Positions 16,268 to 24,884 of a stretch of DNA of 64,000 nt are shown in pieces. The notes beneath the pieces were generated by a model. It had not been told where the DNA came from. It did not search any database and saw only the letters and a program-made list of their open reading frames with translations. Source of the DNA: Oscillospiraceae bacterium (GTDB lineage: Bacteria; Bacillota; Clostridia; Oscillospirales; Oscillospiraceae); contig CAJTCG010000011.1 of the NCBI GenBank assembly GCA_910574635.1, positions 62,001-126,000 of the forward strand, in the 5' to 3' direction. Position numbers and translations under genes: made by a program. The number at the start of each line of letters is the position of its first letter. The first letter of the stretch is position 1.

Positions 16268-17035
16268 ATGTGTATGCTGCGGTCTCTTGGCTGGGCCGCC
16301 CTGGGCACGGGCTTCACGTTCCTGATGACCACCCTGGGCGCCGCCATGGTATTTTTTCTCTCCGGGGAGCCGAAGCCCCGGTTTCAAAAGGCGATGCTGG
16401 GCTTTGCCGCCGGGGTAATGACGGCGGCCTCCGTGTGGAGCCTGCTCCTGCCCGCCATCGACCAGGCGACGGAGGAGGGGAAGGTCCCCGGCTGGCTTCC
16501 GGCGGCGGCGGGGATGCTGCTGGGGGTGGTGTTCCTGGCGGCGCTGGACGGCCTGCTGCCCCGCCTGCGGCGGGAGAAGGAGGTCAATGACGCCTGGCGG
16601 CAGAACACCCTTCTCATGACGGCCATCACCCTACATAACGTGCCGGAGGGCATGGCGGTGGGCCTGGCCTTCGCCCTGGCGGCGGCGGGGGAGGGAGCCG
16701 CCGGGGCCATGGCCCTGGCCCTGGGCATCGGCATCCAGAACTTCCCGGAGGGGGCGGCGGTGGCCCTGCCCCTGCGGCAGGAGGGCCGGGGGCGGCTGAG
16801 GGCCTTTACCGGCGGGATGCTGTCCGGGGCGGTGGAGCCGGTATTCGGCATCCTGGTGGTGCTGATTGCCGCCTGGGCCCACCCCATGATGCCCTGGCTT
16901 TTGAGCTTTGCCGCCGGGGCGATGCTGTACGTGGTGGTGGAGGAGCTGGTGCCCCAGGCTCACAGCCGGGCGGGAACCTGCGGGTTTGTCGGCGGGTTCC
17001 TGATTATGATGGTGCTGGACGTGGCGCTGGGGTGA
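16268..17035 (+). CDS. ZIP-family metal transporter (ZupT/GufA-like)
   Basis: This roughly 255-residue polytopic membrane protein has the ZIP metal-site motifs HNVPEGMAVG (around residue 123) and FPEGAAVALPL. Eight membrane segments are likely. ZIP proteins bring divalent metals (Zn2+, Fe2+, Mn2+) into the cytoplasm. The cytoplasmic loop is acidic and basic rather than His-rich. The start is uncertain: no strong ribosome site is visible, and I choose the ATG at 16268 just before the first hydrophobic segment; ATG 16274 is an alternative. The promoter was not identified; the region overlaps the divergent guaD promoter. Confidence 0.85.
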   Translation: MCMLRSLGWAALGTGFTFLMTTLGAAMVFFLSGEPKPRFQKAMLGFAAGVMTAASVWSLLLPAIDQATEEGKVPGWLPAAAGMLLGVVFLAALDGLLPRLRREKEVNDAWRQNTLLMTAITLHNVPEGMAVGLAFALAAAGEGAAGAMALALGIGIQNFPEGAAVALPLRQEGRGRLRAFTGGMLSGAVEPVFGILVVLIAAWAHPMMPWLLSFAAGAMLYVVVEELVPQAHSRAGTCGFVGGFLIMMVLDVALG

Positions 17036-17071
17036 AAAACGCGGCGGTTTTAAAACCGCCGCGTTTTACTT
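17035..17071. terminator. Bidirectional terminator (ZIP gene / small zinc-finger gene)
   Basis: A perfect 26-base palindrome at 17039-17064 (ACGCGGCGGTTTT and its complement) is flanked by T-rich ends. It overlaps the stop of the convergent small gene. Confidence 0.8.
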
Positions 17072-17245
17072 CTTCTTCCGGTGCCGCAGGTCATAGAGGA
17101 ACTTTAGGGTGCGTTCTCCCTCTACCACCCGGCAGAACCTCCCGCAGCCCTCGCAGAGGTCCCGCCCGTTGGACAGAACGTAGTCCCGCTCTGTCTTGCG
17201 GGTGTGGTTCATTCGCTTCCAGCAGTCCAGGCAAAATTCGGCCAT
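17066..17245 (-). CDS. Small CxxC zinc-ribbon-like protein
   Basis: This 59-residue protein (MAEFCLDCWKRMNHT, then LCEGCGRFC) has two CxxC knuckles, which predict a zinc ribbon, and a basic C-terminal tail (RHRKKK). AGGAG lies 9 bases before the ATG, and a strong shared terminator follows. Function is unknown; it could bind nucleic acid. The short length makes it easy to miss in annotation. Confidence 0.65.
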   Translation of the reverse strand: MAEFCLDCWKRMNHTRKTERDYVLSNGRDLCEGCGRFCRVVEGERTLKFLYDLRHRKKK

Positions 17246-17352
17246 TTGTACTCGCTCCTATCTTAGTTATCTTTTGGATAATTCCATCATAGAGGGAATG
17301 CTAAAGTCAAGTTGATTTTACTCAATTAATGACTAAAACTGGCTTGGTGAGT

Positions 17353-17604
17353 ATGAGGATATATGACCTGAACGGCAGATTTAACTGTTCCGGACTCCGC
17401 ATCCGGGAGAGGCGGACAGAACTCGACCTTTCCCAAGAGCAGCTGGCGGCAAAACTGCAATTAGCTGGACTTGACATTACACAGAAGGCCATCAGCCGGA
17501 TTGAGACGGGCCTTCGTGTGGTGGCGGATTTTGAAATCCCCTTTTTCGCCGACGCCTTGGGCGTGTCGCCGCTTTGGCTGTTGGAAAGGGAAGACAACGA
17601 ATGA
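17353..17604 (+). CDS. XRE-family helix-turn-helix protein
   Basis: This 83-residue single-domain Cro/CI protein has RERRTELDLSQEQLAAKLQ as the first HTH helices and ITQKAISRIETG as the recognition helix. A GGTGAG site precedes ATG 17353. Its stop overlaps the next HTH gene (ATGA), so the two are translationally coupled and may form a regulator pair. The target is unknown. Base composition is lower in GC than the neighbours, which hints at relatively recent acquisition. Confidence 0.8.
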   Translation: MRIYDLNGRFNCSGLRIRERRTELDLSQEQLAAKLQLAGLDITQKAISRIETGLRVVADFEIPFFADALGVSPLWLLEREDNE

Positions 17605-17828
17605 TGGATTTCTGCGAGCGGATACGCGCTTTGCGGGAGGACCGGGATTTGACCCAGACGTTTGTCGCGGAGCTGCTGCATGTGGGACAAAAAACCTACT
17701 CGGATTATGAACTTGGCAGGACCCGAATTCCTCTGGACAGCGTGATTATCCTGGCGAAGTACTACGATGTTAGTATGGACTATATCTGCGGTGTCTCAAA
17801 TGAGTGCCGGCACTTTCCAAGAGCATAG
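17601..17828 (+). CDS. XRE-family helix-turn-helix protein
   Basis: This 75-residue Cro/CI HTH protein has RIRALREDRDLTQTFVAELL followed by VGQKTYSDYELGR. The domain ends in the usual YYDVSMDYICG helix. It starts inside the stop codon of the preceding XRE gene, so both come from one message. The sequence resembles phage or mobile-element-type small repressors, but no such element surrounds it. Confidence 0.8.
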   Translation: MMDFCERIRALREDRDLTQTFVAELLHVGQKTYSDYELGRTRIPLDSVIILAKYYDVSMDYICGVSNECRHFPRA

Positions 17829-17865
17829 AAAAGACCGAAGGACTTGCATCCTCCGGTCTTTTTAT
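17829..17865. terminator. Bidirectional terminator
   Basis: AAAAGACCG(A)AGG pairs with CCT(C)CGGTCTTTTT around ACTTGCAT. It serves the XRE pair and the convergent zinc-ribbon gene. Confidence 0.75.
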
Positions 17866-18297
17866 TCAGGTCTTCGCCTTGATCTCCGCCCCGCATTTGG
17901 GGCAGGTAATCACAATTTTCCCCTTGCCCGTGGGAACCCGGCAGATGGTCTTGCAGCTCTTGCAGGTAAAATACTTGTGCTCCTTGTCGGCGTGGCGGGC
18001 CCTGGCCCCGGCGCTGCGGTTTTTTACGCCGCAGTACCAGTTTACCCACCGCTGATTCTCCATCCGCCGCCGGGAGAGATTCTTGGAAAACGAGCGGAAC
18101 AAAATCACAATCATCAAAAAGAGCAGCACGCTCTCCAGAACCCGCACGGCCAGCCCCTTCTTCATAAAAAAGCAGACGAGCTCCGCCGCCCACAGGACCA
18201 GATACCCCCGGAACAGCGCCTGGTTCAGCTGGTCCCATCCGTTCCGCCCGTACATAAAGCGGGCAATCGCGCCGCCGATTCTCTGGAAGATGCTCAT
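17866..18297 (-). CDS. Membrane protein with C-terminal zinc ribbon
   Basis: This 143-residue protein has two hydrophobic helices (residues about 28-46 and 51-68), a basic linker and a C-terminal zinc ribbon (FTCKSCKTICRVP, then ITCPKCGAEIKAKT). AAGGAG precedes the start at 18297. The zinc ribbon resembles the hydrophilic zf ribbons of small membrane proteins of unknown role in Clostridia. It is divergent from htpG. Confidence 0.75.
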   Translation of the reverse strand: MSIFQRIGGAIARFMYGRNGWDQLNQALFRGYLVLWAAELVCFFMKKGLAVRVLESVLLFLMIVILFRSFSKNLSRRRMENQRWVNWYCGVKNRSAGARARHADKEHKYFTCKSCKTICRVPTGKGKIVITCPKCGAEIKAKT

Positions 18298-18473
18298 ACC
18301 CTTGAACTCCTTTGCCGGTCCTGTCGTTTTCTGTTCCCTATATTCTACTCGCAACCAGGCGGACAAACAACCGCTTTGAGCGGAAATTTACAAAATGGTC
18401 ATTTATTTTCCCCGAGGGCTGTGCTATATTTTAAAGTTGTTAAAAAATATAAAGAAGGAAGTGCAAGCAAATC

Positions 18474-20357
18474 ATGGCAAAAAAACAGTTTAAGGCGGAG
18501 TCCAAGCGGCTCCTCGATCTGATGATCAACTCCATTTATACCCACAAGGAGATTTTCCTCCGGGAAATCATCTCCAACGCCAGCGACGCCTGTGACAAGC
18601 TCTGCTATCAGGCCCTCACCGACAGCGCCGTGGGCATGGACCGGGGGGATTTCAAGATTGAAATCACCGTGGACAAGGACGCCCGGACCCTGACGGTCTC
18701 CGACAACGGTATCGGCATGGACAAGGCGGACCTGGAAAACAACCTGGGCATCATCGCCTCCTCCGGCTCTTACAAGTTCAAGCAGGAGCTGGGAGAGGAC
18801 GCCAAGGACACCGACGTCATCGGCCAGTTCGGCGTGGGCTTCTATTCCGCCTTCATGGTCTCGGACCAGATCACCGTGGTGACCCGGAAATACGGGGCGG
18901 AGAGCGGGTATAAATGGCAGTCCTCCGGGGCCGACGGCTACACCATCGCCGAATGCGAAAAGGAAACCGTGGGTACCGACATCGTCATGCACGTCAAGGC
19001 CGACACGGAGGATGAAAAATACGGCGAGTTCCTGGAGAACTGGAAGCTCCAGGAGCTGGTGCGGAAGTACTCCGACTACATCCGCTTCCCCATCCGCATG
19101 GAGGTTTCCAAAACCCGGAAGAAGGAGGACTCCCCGGAGGACAAGCCGGAGTATGAGACTTATACCGAGGTGGAGACCCTGAACTCCATGGTGCCCATCT
19201 GGCAGCGGGCCAAGAGCGAGGTCACCGCCGAGGAGTACAACAAGTTCTACCGGGACAAGTTCCACGACTACGCCGACCCCCAGCGGGTGATTCCCGTCTC
19301 CGTGGAGGGCAGCGTCACCTACAAGGCCCTGCTCTTCGTCCCCGGGGCCGCGCCCTTCGACTATTACACCAAGGAGTTCGAGAAGGGGCTTCAGCTCTAC
19401 TCCAACGGCGTGCTGATCATGGACAAATGCGCCGACCTTCTGCCGGAGCACTTCCGCTTCGTCCGGGGCGTGGTGGATTCCCCGGATTTGAGCCTGAACA
19501 TCTCCCGGGAGCTCCTCCAGCACGACCGGCAGCTGAAGGTCATCGCCGGGAACCTGGAGAAAAAGATCAAGGCGGACCTGGCAAAGTTCCTGGCGGAGGA
19601 CCGGGAGGGGTATCAGACCTTCTGGAAGAACTTCGGCCGCCAGCTGAAATACGGCGTGGTGAACGAGTACGGCCGCCACAAGGATCTGCTCCAGGACCTG
19701 CTGCTGTTCTACTCCTCCACGGAGAAAAAGCCCGTCACCCTGGACGAATACGTCTCCCGGATGAAGGAGGACCAGAAATATATTTATTACGCCGCCGGGG
19801 AGACGGTGGACAAGATTGACAAGCTGCCCCAGACCGAGGGCCTGCGGGACGCGGGAACGGAAATCCTCTACTTCACCGAGGAGGTGGACGAGTTCTGCGC
19901 CCAGACTCTGCGGACTTACAAGGAGAAGGAATTCCGCTCCGTGCTGGACCAGGAGATCGAGGAGGGCGCGGAGAAAAAGTCCGAGGAGGAGGCCGAGGCT
20001 CACAAGAGCGCCTTTGACTTTGTAAAGGAGGCCCTGGGGGACAAGGTGAAGGAGGTCAAGGCCAGCGCGAGGCTGAAATCCCACCCCGTCTGCCTCACCG
20101 CCGGGGAGGGCCTGAGCTTTGAGATGGAGAAGTATTTCCAGGCCGTCCAGCCCGACGCGTCCATCAAGGCGGACCGGATTCTGGAGCTGAACGTGGAGCA
20201 CCCCGCCTTCCAGGCCCTGGAGGCCGCCGTGGAGGCGGACCCGGAGAAGGCGAAAACCTACGCCGCCCTGCTGTATAACCAGGCGCTGCTGATTGCGGGA
20301 CTGCCCCTGGAGGACCCCTCCGGCTATACCGATTTGGTGTGCGGATTGATGAAATAA
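18474..20357 (+). CDS. htpG: Hsp90-family chaperone HtpG
   Basis: This 627-residue protein is a full-length bacterial Hsp90. The GHKL ATP-binding motifs are REIISNASDACDKL (residues 28-41), DNGIGM and GQFGVGFYSAF; the middle-domain arginine region is SRELLQHDRQL, and the C-terminal dimerisation domain is present. It is an ATP-dependent cytosolic folding chaperone. AAGGAAG precedes the ATG. The -10 is TATATT with a TGTGC extension near 18422-18427 and the -35 is weak. No CIRCE element is visible. Confidence 0.97.
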   Translation: MAKKQFKAESKRLLDLMINSIYTHKEIFLREIISNASDACDKLCYQALTDSAVGMDRGDFKIEITVDKDARTLTVSDNGIGMDKADLENNLGIIASSGSYKFKQELGEDAKDTDVIGQFGVGFYSAFMVSDQITVVTRKYGAESGYKWQSSGADGYTIAECEKETVGTDIVMHVKADTEDEKYGEFLENWKLQELVRKYSDYIRFPIRMEVSKTRKKEDSPEDKPEYETYTEVETLNSMVPIWQRAKSEVTAEEYNKFYRDKFHDYADPQRVIPVSVEGSVTYKALLFVPGAAPFDYYTKEFEKGLQLYSNGVLIMDKCADLLPEHFRFVRGVVDSPDLSLNISRELLQHDRQLKVIAGNLEKKIKADLAKFLAEDREGYQTFWKNFGRQLKYGVVNEYGRHKDLLQDLLLFYSSTEKKPVTLDEYVSRMKEDQKYIYYAAGETVDKIDKLPQTEGLRDAGTEILYFTEEVDEFCAQTLRTYKEKEFRSVLDQEIEEGAEKKSEEEAEAHKSAFDFVKEALGDKVKEVKASARLKSHPVCLTAGEGLSFEMEKYFQAVQPDASIKADRILELNVEHPAFQALEAAVEADPEKAKTYAALLYNQALLIAGLPLEDPSGYTDLVCGLMK

Positions 20358-20364
20358 GCGCTTG

Positions 20365-20394
20365 CGCACCCCGGCGAAAGCCGGGGTGCGTTTC
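20365..20394 (+). terminator. Terminator after htpG
   Basis: CGCACCCCGGC-GAAA-GCCGGGGTGCG followed by TTTCT. Confidence 0.8.
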
Positions 20395-20420
20395 TCAAAC
20401 AGGATATGCTCCGCCGCCCC

Positions 20421-20485
20421 TTGACAGCGGGGCGGCGGAATGCTATACTCACATGGTTCTAAAAAGAACAGTTTGAAAAAGAACA
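20421..20485 (+). promoter_or_regulatory. marR-MATE promoter with MarR operator palindrome
   Basis: TTGACA (20421-20426), 17 bases, TATACT (20444-20449) form a near-consensus promoter. Immediately downstream is the perfect dyad GTTCT-AAAA-AGAAC (20456-20469). A degraded second copy (GTTTG-AAAA-AGAAC, from about 20471) follows before the ribosome site. The placement fits autorepression by the MarR protein encoded next. Confidence 0.75.
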
Positions 20486-20500
20486 AAGGAGGACGGGCCT

Positions 20501-20953
20501 ATGATCACCATTGCCCAGCTTACCCGTCTGCCCCGGAAGTTTTCAAAATACTATGACCGGCAGTTTCTCCCCCTGCTGGAAAAGACGGGAATCTCCATGC
20601 GGGAGCTTCACGTCCTCCTCTTCCTGGCCAACCACCCCGGCCAGGACACCGCCCGGGACGTGACGGAGCTGCGGGGCCTGGCGAAGTCCCAGGTTTCCCA
20701 GGCGGTGGAGGCGCTGACAGGCCGGGGCCTTCTGGCCCGGCGGGCCGACGGGGAGGACCGGCGGGTCGTCCACCTGGAAATCACGGAACAGGGCGCGCCC
20801 CTGGCCCGGGAGGCCCAGGCGGTCCAGGCCGCCTGCGGGCGGCGGCTGCTGGCGGGGCTGACGGAGGAGGAGCAGGCCGTGTTCCTGGCTCTGCTGGAGC
20901 GGGTGCTGCGGGAGACGGAAAAATTGAGCGTGGAAAAGGAGCGTTTATCATGA
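20501..20953 (+). CDS. MarR-family transcriptional regulator
   Basis: This 150-residue winged-helix protein has the MarR plan: a helical N-terminus (ISMRELHVLLFLANHPGQ), the recognition helix region LAKSQVSQAVEALTGRGL (about residues 65-82) and the wing RRADGEDRRVVHLEIT. It probably represses its own promoter and the MATE pump encoded in the overlapping downstream gene (ATGA overlap), with a small hydrophobic inducer. AAGGAGG precedes the ATG. Confidence 0.92.
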   Translation: MITIAQLTRLPRKFSKYYDRQFLPLLEKTGISMRELHVLLFLANHPGQDTARDVTELRGLAKSQVSQAVEALTGRGLLARRADGEDRRVVHLEITEQGAPLAREAQAVQAACGRRLLAGLTEEEQAVFLALLERVLRETEKLSVEKERLS

Positions 20954-22332
20954 ATCAAAAAAGTGTGGACCTGGGCAGCGGGAAGGTAAGCAGGCTCCTG
21001 TTCTCCCTGGCCCTGCCCACCATCACCTCTCAGATTGTCAATATGCTCTATAACCTGGTGGACCGAATTTACATCGGCCACATGAAGCCTGTGGACACGG
21101 TGGGGGCCCTGGCCCTCACCGGGGTGGGGGTCTGCCTGCCCATCATCATGATCATTTCCGCCTTCGCCGCCCTGGTGGGCATGGGCGGCGCGCCCCGGGC
21201 CTCCATTCAGGAGGGGCGGGGAGACCCGGAGGGCTCCCAGAGGATCATGGGCAACAGCTTCACCCTGCTGGTGATCACCGCCGTTGTCCTGACGGTGGTA
21301 TTCCAGAATTTTGCCGAGCCCCTGCTGCTGACCTTCGGGGCCAGCGGGAACACCATTGGCTACGCCCTGGACTATCTGAAGATTTACACCATGGGCACCC
21401 TCTTTGTCCAGGTGACCCTGGGCATGAACGCCTATATTACCGCCCAGGGCTTCACCACCGTCAGCATGAAAACCGTCCTCATCGGCGCGGGGCTGAACAC
21501 GCTGCTGGACCCCATTTTCATCTTTGGCTTCGGCCTGGGGGTCCGGGGCGCGGCCCTGGCGACGATCCTCTCCCAGGCGGTTTCCGCCGCGTGGGTGCTC
21601 CGCTTCCTCACCGGGCCGAAGACCAAGTGGCGGCTGCGGAGGGAAGACCTGCGGCCCCGGCCAAAGGTATTCCTGCCCTGCCTGGCCCTGGGGCTGTCCC
21701 CCTTTATCATGCAGTCTACGGAAAGCCTCATCGCCGTGTGCTTCAACTCCTCGCTGCTGAAATACGGCGGGGATTTGGCGGTGGGGGCCATGACGGTGCT
21801 GACCAGCATGATGCAGTTCGCCATGATGCCCCTCCAGGGTTTGACCCAGGGCTGTCAACCCATCATCAGCTACAACTTCGGCGCGCGGAACGCCCGGCGG
21901 GTGAAGGACGCTTTCGTCTGCCTGCTGAAATCCTGCGTAGTTTACTCGGCAGTCCTCTGGGCGGCGGTGCAGCTGTTTCCGCGGGTGTTCGTGCAGATTT
22001 TCAACAACACCCCGGAATTGGTGGATTACGCCGCCTGGGCCCTGCGCATTTACATGGGCACCACCTGCCTCTTCGGCGTCCAGATCGCCTGCCAGCAGAC
22101 CTTCGTGGCCCTGGGAAACGCCAAGACCTCTTTGTTTCTGGCGGTGCTGCGGAAGATCATTCTGCTGATCCCCCTCATCTATATCCTACCGAACTTTTTC
22201 GCCGATAAGACCTTCGCCGTCTTTCTGGCGGAGCCGGTAGCGGACTTCCTGGCGGTGACCGCCACCGCCTCCATGTTTGCCGTTCAGTTTAAACGGAGCA
22301 TGGCGGAATTGGAGGGGAGCGCTGAAAAATGA
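20950..22332 (+). CDS. MATE-family multidrug efflux transporter
   Basis: This 460-residue protein has twelve predicted membrane segments and the MATE hallmarks (LPTITSQIVNMLYNLVDRIY at the start, then GLTQGCQPIISYNFGARN at the second half). It exports cationic drugs or toxins using a Na+ or H+ gradient. It overlaps the marR gene by 4 bases and shares its regulated promoter. Confidence 0.92.
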   Translation: MNQKSVDLGSGKVSRLLFSLALPTITSQIVNMLYNLVDRIYIGHMKPVDTVGALALTGVGVCLPIIMIISAFAALVGMGGAPRASIQEGRGDPEGSQRIMGNSFTLLVITAVVLTVVFQNFAEPLLLTFGASGNTIGYALDYLKIYTMGTLFVQVTLGMNAYITAQGFTTVSMKTVLIGAGLNTLLDPIFIFGFGLGVRGAALATILSQAVSAAWVLRFLTGPKTKWRLRREDLRPRPKVFLPCLALGLSPFIMQSTESLIAVCFNSSLLKYGGDLAVGAMTVLTSMMQFAMMPLQGLTQGCQPIISYNFGARNARRVKDAFVCLLKSCVVYSAVLWAAVQLFPRVFVQIFNNTPELVDYAAWALRIYMGTTCLFGVQIACQQTFVALGNAKTSLFLAVLRKIILLIPLIYILPNFFADKTFAVFLAEPVADFLAVTATASMFAVQFKRSMAELEGSAEK

Positions 22333-22339
22333 GAATCGG

Positions 22340-22371
22340 GAAGCCGGGCCAGACGGTCCGGCTTCTTTTTT
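22340..22371 (+). terminator. Terminator after the MATE gene
   Basis: GAAGCCGG and CCGGCTTC enclose a 10-base loop, followed by TTTTTT. Confidence 0.85.
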
Positions 22372-22372
22372 A

Positions 22373-22621
22373 GAAATGGGAGGCCTGGATGTGCGGCTCC
22401 GCTTTTGTGAAAAGGCGAATGGCCGCGGGAGAGAGGAAGCGCCGCCTCCCGCGGACGGGACAGCGCAGCTCCGCAGCCCGCGCTAGTTAAGCTAGCGGGT
22501 ACAATTGGAAGCACGCTGGAAAAATATGAAAAATTTCAGCGATTTATCCAAAGATTTCCGCGCCGGCTTGTGCTAAAATCCAGGGCGTTGGGATAGATTT
22601 AAAATATTTCGCAAAAACTAC
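22373..22621. other. Non-coding stretch with two hairpins
   Basis: No gene is credible here. Two perfect inverted repeats stand out: CCGCGGGAG/CTCCCGCGG (about 22422-22461, 9 bp, 14-base loop) and CGCTAG/CTAGCG (about 22482-22498). The right-hand third is AT-rich. It could hold a small RNA or be a relic; no promoter or U-rich tract supports either reading. Confidence 0.3.
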
Positions 22622-22672
22622 TTGCAATATAAATACAAATCGTGTAATATGGTTTTAGAAACTATATTACAC
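22622..22672 (+). promoter_or_regulatory. trhA promoter overlapped by a 31-bp operator palindrome
   Basis: TTGCAA (22622-22627), 17 bases, TAATAT (22645-22650). Across the -10 and presumed start point lies GTGTAATATGGTTT-TAG-AAACTATATTACAC (22642-22672). The 14-base arms have one mismatch. A repressor bound here would block the promoter. The cognate regulator is not next door. Confidence 0.75.
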
Positions 22673-22704
22673 GGTATAAGCAGCTTGCGCTGAGGAGGAG
22701 CATT

Positions 22705-23418
22705 ATGGAGGCCGTTTTGACGAAACAGGAATTGCAGCGGGCCCGCCTGCGGGCGGTCCGCCGGGCGAAAATACAGGCCCGGAACGAGCCGCCCCGGCTG
22801 ACGCTGGGGGCGGAGGTCTTCAACGCCGTGAGCCACGGCCTGGGGGCCCTGGGCGCGGCGGCGGCGCTGACGCTGCTGCTGCTCCGGTCCCAGGGGGCTA
22901 TGGAGCTGCTGGCCTCCTGCGTTTACGGAATCAGCATGGTGGCGATGATGCTGATGAGCTGCGTCTACCACGCCATGCCCGCCGGCTCCCAGGTGAAGCG
23001 GGTCTGCCGGAGGTTCGATTACACGTCCATCTATCTGCTGATCGGCGGCACCTTCGCCCCGATTCTGCTGGTGTATTTGGGCGGAGCCGCCGGGGTGGCC
23101 ATCTTTTGCGTCCAGTGGGCGGTCATCCTCACCGGCGTGACGCTGGTGATGGTCTTCGGCCCGGGCCGCTGGCGGGCCCTGCACTTCACGCTGTACTTCC
23201 TCATCGGGTGGAGCGGGCTGGTATTCCTGCCCCGGATGTACCTTTACAGCCGGACCCTGCTGGGGTTCATCTTCGCGGGGGGGCTGGCCTACACCCTGGG
23301 GATGATCCCCTTCGCCGGGAAGAGGAAGTATGACCACTGTGTCTGGCACGTCTTCGTCCTGGCGGGGGCGGCCCTGCACTGGGTGGGCATTTACACCCAG
23401 ATCTACGCCCTCCGCTGA
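22705..23418 (+). CDS. trhA: TrhA / hemolysin III family membrane protein
   Basis: This 237-residue protein has seven membrane segments and the conserved metal-site residues of the PAQR/hemolysin III family. These are a Ser/His in SCVYHAMPAGS, an Asp in RRFDYTSIYL and two His in HCVWHVFVLAGAALHW. Family members have been linked to membrane-lipid/energy homeostasis; the hemolysin name is historical. The N-terminal 35 residues are unusually basic. GAGGAGGAG precedes the ATG. It is a single gene under a striking palindromic operator. Confidence 0.88.
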   Translation: MEAVLTKQELQRARLRAVRRAKIQARNEPPRLTLGAEVFNAVSHGLGALGAAAALTLLLLRSQGAMELLASCVYGISMVAMMLMSCVYHAMPAGSQVKRVCRRFDYTSIYLLIGGTFAPILLVYLGGAAGVAIFCVQWAVILTGVTLVMVFGPGRWRALHFTLYFLIGWSGLVFLPRMYLYSRTLLGFIFAGGLAYTLGMIPFAGKRKYDHCVWHVFVLAGAALHWVGIYTQIYALR

Positions 23419-23433
23419 CCCAAGCCAAGCCGG

Positions 23434-23477
23434 AAATCCGGACTCCATCCTCCCGGGAATGGGGTCCGGATTTTTTT
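23434..23477 (+). terminator. Terminator after trhA
   Basis: AAATCCGGAC and GTCCGGATTT flank a CCAT/ATGG-containing loop, followed by a run of T. Confidence 0.8.
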
Positions 23478-23556
23478 CGCGCCCTCCGGGCATCAAGGAC
23501 GTGTTAAAGTTTGGGCCGGGAAAGGATTTACGCAAGCGTTTTCGCTCTTGAAAGAC

Positions 23557-23584
23557 TTGACTTTTCCGGAGGAGTTACTATAAT
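23557..23584 (+). promoter_or_regulatory. Promoter of the ATP synthase operon
   Basis: TTGACT (23557-23562), 16 bases, TATAAT (23579-23584). It lies about 70 bases before atpB; no internal terminator is seen until 29851. Confidence 0.8.
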
Positions 23585-23655
23585 CAAACCGTAGCAAATC
23601 CACGCCCCCTGCCCGCGGGCCTGGGCGGGGGAGCTTGGGAGAGAGGGGATGCTTG

Positions 23656-24480
23656 ATGAAAGAACATAAAAAGGGCCTGGCGCTGTGGCTGGCCGCAGTC
23701 CTGGCGCTGCTGGCGGGCGCGCTGCTGGCGGGGTCTCCCGGCCGGACGGAAACCGTGAAGGAGGCCATGCGGGATGCCGTGCTCCACGATGTGAACCGGA
23801 TCAGCCTCTTCGGGCTGAAGGAGGTGAACCCGGGGCTGATCTCCGCCTTTACGGTGACGCTGATGCTGCTCCTGGCCGCCGCCTGTATTCGGGTCTTCGT
23901 GATTCCGAGGTTCCAGTACAGGCCGGGGAAATTTCAAATGCTGCTGGAGGAGGTGGTGGGCCTTTTCAGCGGCATGGCGAAAGGCAGCAGCCCCCACCGA
24001 TGGGGCTTCCTGGGGGCCTATATCTTTGCCGCCGGGGCCTACATCTTCGTGGGGACGCTTTTCGAGCTGCTGGGCCTCCAGGCCGTCACGGTCCACGGCC
24101 ACCCCATCACCCTGCCCGCTCCCCTGTCCGACGTGAACGCCGCCATTGCCATGGGGACCTTCTCCTATTTGACGATCCTCTCCGGCGGCATCGCGGTGAA
24201 CGGGGTAAAGGGCGTGGGGAAGACGCTGAAGGAGTTCTCCCTGCCCATTTCCATGAGCTTCCGGCTCTTCGGCGCCCTGCTCAGCGGGCTGCTGGTGACG
24301 GAGCTGGTGTACTACTACGTGAGCCTGAGCTTTGTGCTGCCGGTGATTGTGGGCGTGCTGTTCACCCTGCTTCACGCGCTGATTCAGACTTATGTGCTGA
24401 CCATGCTGACGGCCCTGTACTACGGCGAGGTGTCCGAGCCCTCCCCGCCGAAGGAGAAGAAAAAGCGCCGGGCCGCCTGA
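23656..24480 (+). CDS. atpB: F-type ATP synthase subunit a
   Basis: This 274-residue Fo channel subunit has about six membrane segments. The essential proton-path arginine lies in MSFRLFGALLSG (residue about 202), and IQTYVLTMLTALYY follows as the last helix. It forms the half-channels that feed the c-ring. The start at 23656 has a GAGAGGGG site. It is the first gene of the operon; no atpI precedes it. The N-terminal 30 residues resemble a signal-anchor. Confidence 0.92.
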   Translation: MKEHKKGLALWLAAVLALLAGALLAGSPGRTETVKEAMRDAVLHDVNRISLFGLKEVNPGLISAFTVTLMLLLAAACIRVFVIPRFQYRPGKFQMLLEEVVGLFSGMAKGSSPHRWGFLGAYIFAAGAYIFVGTLFELLGLQAVTVHGHPITLPAPLSDVNAAIAMGTFSYLTILSGGIAVNGVKGVGKTLKEFSLPISMSFRLFGALLSGLLVTELVYYYVSLSFVLPVIVGVLFTLLHALIQTYVLTMLTALYYGEVSEPSPPKEKKKRRAA

Positions 24481-24879
<399 letters not shown>

Positions 24880-24884
24880 GGCAG

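Noticed and set aside
18370..18473. CIRCE element before htpG
   Set aside because: No TTAGCACTC-N9-GAGTGCTAA inverted repeat is present.
18399..20486. 695-codon minus-strand frame opposite htpG
   Set aside because: Shadow of htpG; low-complexity composition and no recognisable domain.
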